Source of the DNA: Thiomicrorhabdus sp.
GTDB lineage: Bacteria > Pseudomonadota > Gammaproteobacteria > Thiomicrospirales > Thiomicrospiraceae
Reading direction: 5' to 3'
Length of the DNA stretch: 7,986 bases
Assembly (NCBI GenBank): GCA_015488565.1
Contig: WFNQ01000083.1
Coordinates: 1 to 7,986 of the forward strand
Shown here: positions 1 to 6,900 of the stretch, piece after piece
How positions within the stretch are numbered: position 1 is the first letter of the stretch
Layout of the letters: each line of letters opens with the position of its first letter
Translations under genes and position numbers: made by a program
The notes under the pieces: model-generated
The model's database searches: none
The model's input: only the letters and a program-made list of their open reading frames with translations
What the model was told of the DNA's origin: nothing

Positions 1-13
1 CTCTCTAAAAAAA

Positions 14-42
14 TTGACCCAAAAAACATTTTCTATCATAAT
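14..42 (+). promoter_or_regulatory. Probable sigma70 promoter of metK-metF
   Basis: TTGACC at 14-19 matches five of six bases of the -35 consensus, and CATAAT at 37-42 matches five of six of the -10 consensus, with an ideal 17-base spacer. The predicted start of transcription (about 48-50) falls directly before the riboswitch-like stem that opens at base 52, so promoter and leader RNA fit together. The call rests on consensus matching only. Confidence 0.6.
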
Positions 43-50
43 GTTCGCTT

Positions 51-106
51 AGCGCCGATTTGATACATCAGCTTGCGGGCGCATTAAAAGTACGGCTAAA
101 GCGTGG
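51..106 (+). promoter_or_regulatory. SAM-II-type S-adenosylmethionine riboswitch (candidate)
   Basis: The leader carries, in order, the conserved pieces of the SAM-II pseudoknot. Stem P1 is GCGCC (52-56) paired with GGCGC (78-82). The first loop begins GATTTG (57-62). GCTTGC lies at 71-76, an A-rich linker ATTAAAA at 83-89, and GGCTAAAGC at 94-102. The second helix can form between GC 75-76 and GC 95-96, continued by GCTT 71-74 with AAGC 99-102. SAM-II binds S-adenosylmethionine, the product of MetK, so a position before metK implies feedback control. SAM-II is best known from alphaproteobacteria; the related SAM-V class shares this core and is the main alternative. The match was made from memory of the consensus, without a covariance search. 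Confidence 0.7.
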
Positions 107-133
107 ATCTACTTTCTAGTTCCCGTCTATTTC

Positions 134-168
134 CCGTACCTCGTTAATTTTATTGATTTGCTTCGAGG
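134..168 (+). promoter_or_regulatory. Possible expression platform masking the metK ribosome binding site
   Basis: CCTCG at 139-143 is exactly complementary to CGAGG at 164-168, which contains the metK Shine-Dalgarno GAGG (165-168). An inner AU helix (144-148 with 152-156) could extend the hairpin. Just upstream, CCGTAC (134-139) is exactly complementary to GTACGG (90-95), which overlaps the aptamer's second helix. One reading is that an unbound aptamer releases 90-95 to pair with 134-139 and disturb the masking helix, while the SAM-bound aptamer lets the masking helix form. The two helices share only C139, so this is a hypothesis. Confidence 0.35.
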
Positions 169-176
169 CACATACC

Positions 177-1337
177 ATGACTAAAACCACTGTTTTTACT
201 TCCGAATCTGTATCCGAAGGCCATCCTGATAAAATCGCTGATCAAATTTCCGATGCGATGCTTGATGCCATTTTAAAACAAGACCCTCACGCTCGCGTAG
301 CCTGTGAAACGTTTGTTAAAACGGGCATGGTCATGCTGGGGGGGGAAATTTCTACCACGGCTTGGGTCGACCAAGAGGAGTTGGTGCGTAACGTGGTAAA
401 AGACATTGGTTATGACCATGGTGATTTAGGGTTTGATGGCGCGACCTGCGCGGTACTCTCTTCCATTGGCAAGCAGTCCCCTGAAATTGCGATGGGCGTG
501 GACGATTCGGAAGAGCGCGAGCAAGGCGCGGGCGATCAAGGGTTGATGTTTGGTTATGCCTCAAACGAAACCGATGTGCTGATGCCTGCCCCTATTTTTT
601 ATGCGCACCGTTTAATGGAACAACAAGCGAAAATGCGCAAATCGGGTGCATTAAATTGGTTGCGTCCCGATGCAAAAAGCCAAGTCACGCTCCGTTATGA
701 AGATGGACAACCCGTTGCCATTGATGCCGTGGTTCTGTCCACCCAACACGCGCCCGATGTGTCTAACGAGACCTTGCGTGAAGCGGTGATGGAAGAGATT
801 ATTAAGCCGATTTTACCGCCCGAATGGTTGCACAAAGAGACGCTGTTTCACATTAACCCTACAGGACGTTTTGTGATTGGCGGCCCCGTGGGCGATGCGG
901 GATTGACTGGCCGTAAAATTATTGTCGATACTTATGGCGGCATGGCACGTCATGGCGGCGGCGCTTTTTCGGGCAAAGACCCGTCTAAAGTAGATCGCTC
1001 TGCGGCTTATGCGGGACGTTATGTGGCTAAAAATATTGTGGCGGCTGGCTTGGCGGATAAGTGTGAAATTCAAATTTCATACGCCATTGGCGTGGCCGAA
1101 CCCACCTCCATTAGCTTAGAAACGTTTGGTACGGAAAAAGTGGCGCTCTCTTTAATTGAGCAACTGGTACGTGAACACTTTGATTTACGCCCCAAGGGCT
1201 TAATTGCGATGTTGGATTTGTATCGCCCCATTTATCAAAAAACCGCCTCTTATGGTCATTTTGGCCGAGAACTGCCTGAGTTTACGTGGGAAAAAACCGA
1301 TAAAGCCGCCACATTGCGTTCAGACGCTGGCCTATAA
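177..1337 (+). CDS. metK: S-adenosylmethionine synthetase (methionine adenosyltransferase)
   Basis: MetK makes S-adenosylmethionine from methionine and ATP, releasing phosphate and pyrophosphate, in the cytoplasm; it is normally essential. The 386-residue product is the usual family length (E. coli 384) and looks full length. It opens with the conserved TSESVSEGHPDKIADQ segment (catalytic His16, Asp18), has the GAGDQG motif at about 117-122 and the phosphate-binding signature GGGAFSGKD at about 260-268, and ends WEKTDKA..LR.DAGL as in E. coli. The ATG at 177 is chosen because GAGG (165-168) lies eight bases upstream and the family starts near here; an in-frame TTG at 153 would lie within the leader. 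metF follows after 16 bases, so the two are probably cotranscribed, downstream of a SAM-II-like leader. A G8 run (338-345) encodes part of LGGE. Confidence 0.97.
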   Translation: MTKTTVFTSESVSEGHPDKIADQISDAMLDAILKQDPHARVACETFVKTGMVMLGGEISTTAWVDQEELVRNVVKDIGYDHGDLGFDGATCAVLSSIGKQSPEIAMGVDDSEEREQGAGDQGLMFGYASNETDVLMPAPIFYAHRLMEQQAKMRKSGALNWLRPDAKSQVTLRYEDGQPVAIDAVVLSTQHAPDVSNETLREAVMEEIIKPILPPEWLHKETLFHINPTGRFVIGGPVGDAGLTGRKIIVDTYGGMARHGGGAFSGKDPSKVDRSAAYAGRYVAKNIVAAGLADKCEIQISYAIGVAEPTSISLETFGTEKVALSLIEQLVREHFDLRPKGLIAMLDLYRPIYQKTASYGHFGRELPEFTWEKTDKAATLRSDAGL

Positions 1338-1353
1338 AAATAGGAAATTGACC

Positions 1354-2205
1354 ATGAAATCACAACAAAAACACCCTCAAAAATTCAGTTTGGAATTTTT
1401 CCCCCCCCGTACCGATAAAGGCATGGAAAAACTTAAAACAGTGATTCAAGAGCTGGGCTCGCTTAACCCAGAATACATGTCCGTGACCTACGGCGCTGGT
1501 GGCACAACGCAAGAAAGAACACTCGATACGGTGCGTTACATTCAAGAACACACCCAATTTGCAGCCGCGCCACACCTTACCTGCATTGGTGCAGACAAAG
1601 AGAGCGTAACGAAACTGCTTAATACTTACGAAGCCCTTGGCGTCAATCGCATTGTCGCGCTTCGTGGTGATCTGCCTTCGGGCATGATGGACCCAGGTGA
1701 GTTTAAATACGCCAGTGATTTAGTGGCGTTTATTAAAGAACAACGTGGCGACCAATTTAAACTCGAAGTAGCCGCCTACCCCGAAACCCACCCACAAGCA
1801 CGCAACTGCGCCATTGGCATGAAGTGGTTTAAACATAAAGTTGATCAAGGCGCTGATTCGGCCATTACGCAATACTTTTTTAACTTTGACAGCTACCGTT
1901 ATTTTATTGATAACTGTGAACGCAATGGCATCGACATTCCGATTATTCCGGGAATTATGCCCATCACCAATTATGAAAATCTGATTCGTTTTTCTGAAGG
2001 GTGTGGTGCCGAAGTGCCTCGCTGGTTAAAGTGCCGTTTAGAAAGTTACGAAGATGACACCGCAAGCCTACTGGCGTTTGGGAAAGACTTTGTGCTGGAA
2101 CTGTCTCAAAAGCTACTGGATGCGGGCGCACCCGGTATTCACTTTTACAGCATGAACAGCATTGAACCTACGCTGGCGATTACCAACGAACTCACCTTTA
2201 AATAA
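1354..2205 (+). CDS. metF: 5,10-methylenetetrahydrofolate reductase
   Basis: MetF is a cytoplasmic FAD enzyme that reduces methylenetetrahydrofolate to 5-methyltetrahydrofolate, the methyl donor for homocysteine methylation to methionine, which MetK then uses. The product has 283 residues, slightly shorter than the 296 of E. coli because of the N terminus, and forms one TIM barrel. FSLEFFPPRT near residue 11 carries Glu14 (equivalent to E. coli Glu28), and ALRGDLP carries Asp106 (equivalent to Asp120). PEYMSVTYGAGG and the later IIPGIMPI and HFYSMN segments are also family hallmarks. The ATG at 1354 has AGGA (1342-1345) eight bases upstream; a longer in-frame reading from 1204 would overlap metK deeply and is rejected. 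ahcY, often placed between these genes, is absent. A C8 run lies at 1401-1408. Confidence 0.96.
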   Translation: MKSQQKHPQKFSLEFFPPRTDKGMEKLKTVIQELGSLNPEYMSVTYGAGGTTQERTLDTVRYIQEHTQFAAAPHLTCIGADKESVTKLLNTYEALGVNRIVALRGDLPSGMMDPGEFKYASDLVAFIKEQRGDQFKLEVAAYPETHPQARNCAIGMKWFKHKVDQGADSAITQYFFNFDSYRYFIDNCERNGIDIPIIPGIMPITNYENLIRFSEGCGAEVPRWLKCRLESYEDDTASLLAFGKDFVLELSQKLLDAGAPGIHFYSMNSIEPTLAITNELTFK

Positions 2206-2224
2206 AGACCCCACCCCACCCCAA

Positions 2225-2246
2225 CCCTCCCCTTGTCAGGGGAGGG
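2225..2246 (+). repeat. REP-like GC-rich hairpin after metF
   Basis: CCCTCCCCT (2225-2233) and AGGGGAGGG (2238-2246) form a perfect 9-bp stem around a TGTC loop, 19 bases after the metF stop. There is no T run afterwards, so it is not a canonical intrinsic terminator. It could still shield the metKF mRNA 3' end or slow polymerase. Its flank (GGCTAAATC) recurs in modified form after the insertion sequence (GGTTAAATCC, 3766-3775), marking it as a dispersed repeat rather than a unique hairpin. Confidence 0.75.
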
Positions 2247-2276
2247 GGCTAAATCGTAAAAGGCTTGTATACTTTA

Positions 2277-2380
2277 TACCTCCCTGCCAAGGTGAAGTGA
2301 AAGAACGAACCTGTTGCTTTTGCTCCTCCCACTGGCAAGGATGAGCATAGAATTATTATTTTGCTCCTCCCCCTGTCAAG
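2277..2380 (+). repeat. Cluster of three REP-like half-sites
   Basis: Three related segments run in the same orientation: CCTCCCTGCCAAGG (about 2279-2292), GCTCCTCCCACTGGCAAGG (2322-2340) and GCTCCTCCCCCTGTCAAGG (2363-2380). The last two are 41 bases apart and both follow TTTT. Each looks like the left half of a hairpin of the type seen intact at 2225-2246, with the GGGGAGG right half lost. The third abuts the left end of the insertion sequence. I see no gene in 2206-2465 apart from the insertion sequence's own leader. Confidence 0.6.
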
Positions 2381-2398
2381 GCATAGGTATCTACACAA
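2381..2398 (+). repeat. Left terminal inverted repeat of the IS
   Basis: GCATAGGTATCTACACAA is the exact reverse complement of 3735-3752. A REP-like half-site lies immediately outside. Confidence 0.92.
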
Positions 2399-2416
2399 AT
2401 TATTGAACATGACATC

Positions 2417-2425
2417 TGATATACT
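2417..2425 (+). promoter_or_regulatory. Possible extended -10 promoter of the transposase
   Basis: TGATATACT has the TG extension one base before TATACT (five of six matches to TATAAT), just inside the left IS end. No good -35 lies at the right distance; TTGAAC at 2403-2408 is too close. Transcription would start near 2432, at or next to the ATG of the A8-containing leader, so the message might be nearly leaderless, which suits a weakly expressed transposase. Confidence 0.35.
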
Positions 2426-2465
2426 CATTTGATGAAAAAAAACGATAAAGGGCGTTGATCTTCGT

Positions 2466-3728
2466 TTGAGCCGACGTTACGAACAATTAGTGAAAGAACA
2501 TACTAACTCAACAGAAACATTAGCCGCTGGTTTACGTGCACTACCCAAAGAAAGTAAATCCAGCTTTGCCAGTACACAGGCCGCATGGCGTTTTTATCAA
2601 AATAAAAATGTAAGCCTAGAAAAACTATCAGAACCCCTGCTGGATGCCGCTCATGAAGGCGTTTCATCCCATTGCACACAGTATGCCTTGTGTGTTCATG
2701 ACTGGTCACGGCTCAATTACCGTAAACATACTAGCAAAGAAGACCGTTACCAAATCACCCATAAAACCGATGTAGGTTATGACCTGCAAAGCAGTTTACT
2801 GATTAGTGCCGACACTGGAAAACCTATCGCACCAGTTGCTCAGCGTCTAGTCACCGCCGACATGAGTCATGCGACATACCCAACAGAAGAAAACTCACCG
2901 ATAAAATCCCATCTTGACGAAGTCACTGACTGCATGAAATGGCTAGAGGCACAAGAATTTAAGAAGCCTCTAATACACATCATAGATCGTGAAGCCGATT
3001 CCATCGGTCATATACGCCAGTGGGAAAAAAATAAGATACGATGGCTTACTCGGTCACGTGTTAGCTCCCGTATAGAGTATGAAGGTAAATCAATGCGATG
3101 TGAAAATGTTGCAGAGCAACTACACTTTACCCGGGTACGTAAAGTGAACTACAAGGGAAAATTGCACTGGCAATGGATTGCTGAGACCCCAATCTGTATC
3201 ACCCGCCAAGCAAAACCAAGCCAGAAAAAGCAGAAAAAACCAGCGGTATCAGGTGTTCCTGTTAATGCGCGGTTAGTTGTTAGCCGTATTCAGTCAGATT
3301 CAGGAGAGATTTTAGCCAACTGGCTGTTAATCAGCAATGTAATGGACGTTAAGGCAGAAGAAATAGCGCTTTGGTACTATTGGCGCTGGCAAATAGAATC
3401 CTGGTTCAAGTTATTGAAACGAGCAGGACACGATCTTGAGTCATGGCAGCAAGAAAGCGGAAGTGCGATCGCTAAAAGATTATTGGTAGCCAGTATGGCG
3501 TGTGTTGTTGTCTGGGAAATAGCGTCAGCGAAGGGGGAATCTGCCGAAGCATTTCGCGATTTTTTAATCAGACTGAGTGGGCGACAGATGAAATATAAAG
3601 TACGATATACCAACACAGCCTTGTTGGCAGGATTATGGAGTTTTCTTTCGATGCTTGAAGTTTTGCAAACTTGGTCAGCAGAACAGCTTGAGGAAATGAA
3701 AGAAATGGCGGAATATTTTTTTTCGTGA
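2466..3728 (+). CDS. IS4-family (DDE) transposase
   Basis: The 420-residue product cuts and rejoins the ends of its own element through an RNase-H-fold active site. The first catalytic Asp is in CVHDWSRLNY (Asp79), the second in HIIDREAD (Asp174) and the Glu in the signature Y304-x2-R307-x3-E311-x6-K318 (WYYWRWQIESWFKLLK). This spacing resembles the Tn5/IS50 enzyme, and the N-terminal domain (AAWRFYQNKNVS near 39-50) parallels YRFIRNPNVS of Tn5. The TTG at 2466 gives the longest product with a recognised start codon, but its AAGGG is about 13 bases away and the frame stays open upstream to 2436. ATG 2432 is one frame off: it is followed by an A8 run, and losing one A would fuse MKKTIKGVDLR to the protein. 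The real start may use slippage, or the copy may carry a one-base indel. Confidence 0.9.
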   Translation: MSRRYEQLVKEHTNSTETLAAGLRALPKESKSSFASTQAAWRFYQNKNVSLEKLSEPLLDAAHEGVSSHCTQYALCVHDWSRLNYRKHTSKEDRYQITHKTDVGYDLQSSLLISADTGKPIAPVAQRLVTADMSHATYPTEENSPIKSHLDEVTDCMKWLEAQEFKKPLIHIIDREADSIGHIRQWEKNKIRWLTRSRVSSRIEYEGKSMRCENVAEQLHFTRVRKVNYKGKLHWQWIAETPICITRQAKPSQKKQKKPAVSGVPVNARLVVSRIQSDSGEILANWLLISNVMDVKAEEIALWYYWRWQIESWFKLLKRAGHDLESWQQESGSAIAKRLLVASMACVVVWEIASAKGESAEAFRDFLIRLSGRQMKYKVRYTNTALLAGLWSFLSMLEVLQTWSAEQLEEMKEMAEYFFS

Positions 3729-3734
3729 ATAAAC

Positions 3735-3752
3735 TTGTGTAGATACCTATGC
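3735..3752 (+). repeat. Right terminal inverted repeat of the IS
   Basis: TTGTGTAGATACCTATGC exactly mirrors the left end and starts six bases after the transposase stop codon. Confidence 0.92.
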
Positions 3753-3775
3753 CTTGCTAGGGAGGGGTTAAATCC
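3753..3775 (+). repeat. REP-like half-site to the right of the IS
   Basis: CCTTGCTAGGGAGGGGTTAA and the following ATCC resemble the right half and flank of the hairpin at 2225-2250 (TTGTCAGGGGAGGGGGCTAAATC). Together with 2363-2380 it forms an extended imperfect inverted repeat around the IS, as if the element had entered the centre of a REP-like palindrome, or two REP-IS junctions had recombined. It also contains the stop codon (3768-3770) of the truncated avd-like frame on the minus strand. Confidence 0.55.
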
Positions 3776-3950
3776 ATAGAAATACAAATACAGGGCAACG
3801 CTTTGAAAAACTTACACTGTTTTTCACGTTTCCATGTAAATACTTGGACTTAGGATACAACTTAACACCCTTTTCAATTGCCAATAAAAACGGATTGGCA
3901 TCCCGCCATATTGGCAGAGAAGTCAGTCCTGTTTTAGTACGCAGTGCCAT
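3768..3950 (-). pseudogene. avd: Truncated Avd-like (four-helix-bundle) DGR accessory gene
   Basis: The frame encodes 60 residues beginning MALRTKTGLTSLPIWRDAN, then an amphipathic helix (FLLAIEKGVKLYP) and KYLHGN. This matches, from memory, the start of the bAvd/S23-type four-helix-bundle proteins, where helix 1 is followed by a PRYHKYTLG-like loop. Avd binds the DGR reverse transcriptase and is needed for retrohoming. Family members run to about 115-130 residues. Here the likeness ends near residue 42, and the rest (NVKNSVSFSKRC onward) looks unrelated before a stop inside REP sequence next to the IS, so three helices are missing. The start has a good AGGA (3957-3960) six bases upstream and lies 31 bases after the lipoprotein stop, the usual place for avd after a DGR target gene. 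A chance small ORF or a standalone S23-type protein is the alternative. Confidence 0.55.
3804..3826. repeat. AT-rich inverted repeat within the avd remnant
   Basis: TGAAAAAC (3804-3811) and GTTTTTCA (3819-3826) form a perfect 8-bp stem with loop TTACACT. It coincides with the point where the avd-like frame loses its family resemblance, so it could mark a rearrangement junction. It has no GC-rich stem and is not a convincing terminator. Confidence 0.4.
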
Positions 3951-3981
3951 ATATCATCCTTTAACAGCCCAAAAAACAAAG

Positions 3982-6900
3982 TTACTGTCCGCCGCGTACG
4001 AGGCGCACCCCATTGTAGCGGAAACTACCCATGTACCAGTCGGAGCCATTGCCGAAATAGAGGCTTCTGTGACTATTATCCTTATCAGGATCAGGATCAG
4101 GATCATCAAGCCAGTTAGGCATGACCGAGGACGACCAATAAGATTCAGAAGTACTATTTGGAAAATAGTTCTCATCTATTGCGGGATTAATTTTGCCAAA
4201 ATGGACGATCGACTGTAGTTCGTTTAAATCTGGCAAGCGCCAATCTGTTGCACCACATAAGCCTGCACCAGTATTGCTCTTATTTACCCTTGCAACAAAG
4301 GCTTGAGTATTACAGAGGGTACTGTTATCTGCATCGTTATAACCAGTGCAGGTAGCACCTCTGTAATAGGGGGCAACCGCAACCGCAAAGCCAACCACAC
4401 CGCCGTTAGTTACGTTATTGGTGTTATACCAGGTAAAACGATCATTCATGCTGTGTAGCTGTGTGCCCGTGGCATCTGGGGTTTTTACCTCCCAAATGAG
4501 GCCTGTGTGGTTGTCTTTAACACACGCCCAGGGTTGTGTGGCATAGTCTTGGGTTTGGTCTGCCAGGGCATTACCATTACTGTCTAGTTTAGTAAAGTCA
4601 AAACCAGCCATGCCACCGCCTACTTTTGTCAATTGCCCTGCCGTGGCCAAGGCATCTCGCCCGTGAGAGCAGTCTTGCTCACCAATGGTTTCGCCCGTAC
4701 AGTCGGCATTGTTACCACTTGGGGAGTTCCCCCCCCATGTGATACCGGTGTCGTTTAGTTTGCTTGTTGTTGAAGCCAATGCCGAGTTGACTTGAACTTG
4801 AGCCTCTCCACCCTGTAGTAAACTGCCTTCACTTTGTTCTACAACAGTCAAAGTTAACGTTTCTGCTACATTGTGCTGACAATAAAGGATAAATAAAGTC
4901 GCGGATATACGCGGTCTATAATAATAGCTCGCTGTTAGACAGTCTGCCCCCTGTATTTGTGCCGTCATGGTTTCTGGGAAGTTTTGACCTGTAATCCAAA
5001 AAGTGGTCATTTGGTTTATTGACATACTCAATGGTGTGATAGCCGTGACTTTAGTAATCTGTGATTCTGTAATTGTAATATTAACTAATCGCGTCACTTC
5101 ATCTGCTGCATTACCCGCGGCATCCGTTACGTTATAGGTAACGGTGAAGTTGCCGACGGAGTTGGTATTCACTACATCGCCACCTACAATAATTTGAGAG
5201 GAAATATCTCCATCGATATTATCAGAGGCTTCTGCTCCAGGATCACTATAAACATCCCCTATAAAAAGATTTAAAGTTGAAGCGCCCACTAAAGTAATAT
5301 TGGGGGGAGAGGTATCCCAAGCAGGAGTGATTTTCTTTATACTATTGTAATTTGCATAAAAATATTGATATGAATTTTCTGTGGTTAAAAGCTGATTATT
5401 CTGATCATACCAACCAATAAAACCACGTTGGTAATCAGTTTTTATCGTGTAAGTAGCCGAGTCTGTTTGCTGTTCAGTCATTTGGTATTTATGGGAACTT
5501 TGCGATTCTGCGCAGTTCAGTGCAATATAGTTTTGATAGTGAGTATGAGTTACATCCGAGTTTAATTTTTTCAGTTTAGCCCCTATAGAGAAAACACCAG
5601 GGCGGTCAAAATGATAAATAACAGGATTGTTCTCATCGTTAATACTTGCTTTTCTCACGCCATCAGGAACCAACCAGCTTAATGTATTTGGGTCATCTAA
5701 ATTCCAAGGCAAACCTAAGGTTTCAATTTGAGCCGTCACAAGGTCGTTTGTTCCCGAACAGTGTAATGCATAGAATTTTCCATCAGTACTAATGGAGCCA
5801 TCATCACTTGGTATCCCTCCCAGTTGCATAGTGATTTTGGTATAAAAGGATTCAATTTTGTTATGGTAAGCCGCAATAAGCTGGGCTGCTTGCTGTCGAC
5901 GAATTTCATTAACATCTTCATAGATTGATTCATCCCTCAACAAAATAGCCCCCCCCCCAAACATGGCATGGTTAAAAGATTGCTTAACTAAGCTTGTTAA
6001 CACTTCAAGTGTCATATCTGTCCAGTCTTTTTGATAACCAGCACTCAAACTTATTAACGCAGCATTTTCTGCGGTATCAAAACCATATCTTTCATTCATC
6101 CATACATCATTTCCAGCCCCTGAATAGTATGCTCTTAAATAGTCAAACGCCATTTGTCTAGATTCATTGTCTATCCGTGAATTCATGAGCTCTTTAGCAA
6201 AATATAAATCTTTTGCCACTTTGGCTACATCAATAGCTAAACCGGGAACGGTAAACTTTCCTATTACTTTACTTGCAACCCCTTTTACCAATGCCCCTTT
6301 AGTACCTTGCTTAGCAATATGCGTCATTGTTTCACTAATTGCGGTATCAATTAATGGCTTAACAATATTATTGACAACCTCAGAATTAACCAAATCATCA
6401 CCTTCACTAAATGCCTGAGCTGTTGAAATAACACCTGCTCCAATATTGCCTAGAGAAAGTATATCCATCCCTGTCATCGCATAAACCATGGCAGGGTTTT
6501 TCTCCAGATCAATAGTAAACTCTTCTTCAACGCCATTATAAGTCGCTGTAATAATGAGGTTTAAACCATTTTTAGCTGCTTGTATTCTATTTATATAAAA
6601 CTCTAAATCGACACCCTTTACCAGTCCAGCTTTGGCAGACAATACATTACCAACGATAGAAACCGCTGTGTTAGTAAAATTTAATACCGCATCAGCAACC
6701 TCTTTCTGTTTCTCAATTTCTGCAATTTTATTATTAAGCTCACTAGACGAAATTAAATCATAAGCAAGAGCTTGCCAGATTTCGTATTTAACTCGTACAG
6801 ATGGAGACTTATCAAAAGAATCTAAGTTACAGCAGGCGCTGTAATTTTTTTTATTAACCAACGCAAGTGCAAAACGATCCTCTACGGCGATTGCGTACTG

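Larger units (their letters stand above)
2381..3752 (+). mobile_element. IS4-family insertion sequence, about 1.37 kb
   Basis: A single transposase gene is bounded by perfect 18-bp inverted ends (2381-2398 and 3735-3752). The match extends outward by CAAGG/CCTTG to 22 bp, but those bases also fit the REP-like sequence on each side, so the true tips are uncertain by a few bases. No direct target duplication is visible. The transposase has IS4-family D-D-E and YREK motifs. The stop codon lies six bases before the right end, a compact layout typical of a simple insertion sequence. It sits between metF and a degraded DGR-like locus. Confidence 0.92.

Noticed and set aside
1204..1353. In-frame upstream extension of metF
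   Set aside because: It would overlap the metK coding region by more than 130 bases and lacks family similarity; the ATG at 1354 has a proper ribosome binding site.
2225..2246. Intrinsic terminator for metKF
   Set aside because: The stem is strong, but it is followed by GGCTAAATC and not a T run, and its relatives mark it as a dispersed REP-like repeat.
2162..2344. 60-codon plus-strand ORF over the metF end and REP cluster
   Set aside because: It overlaps metF in another frame and is composed of translated CCTCCCC repeat sequence (PTPPQPSPCQG), so it is a repeat artefact.
2277..2380. CRISPR array
   Set aside because: Only three imperfect short repeats with unequal spacing (about 43 and 41 bases start to start) and no adjacent cas genes; they are REP-like half-sites.
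3377..3787. 136-codon minus-strand ORF through the transposase 3' end
   Set aside because: It is antisense to the conserved YREK region of the transposase and has no recognisable protein features.
3753..3981. Template repeat (TR) of a DGR
   Set aside because: No segment here, or elsewhere in the window, repeats the GC-rich tail (3985-4008) or the YWSSS-to-tail sequence of the putative variable region.
3844..4218. 124-codon plus-strand ORF opposite avd and the variable region
   Set aside because: It is antisense to the better-supported lipoprotein and avd-like frames, and its IRIRIRI stretch is just the antisense of the hexamer repeat.
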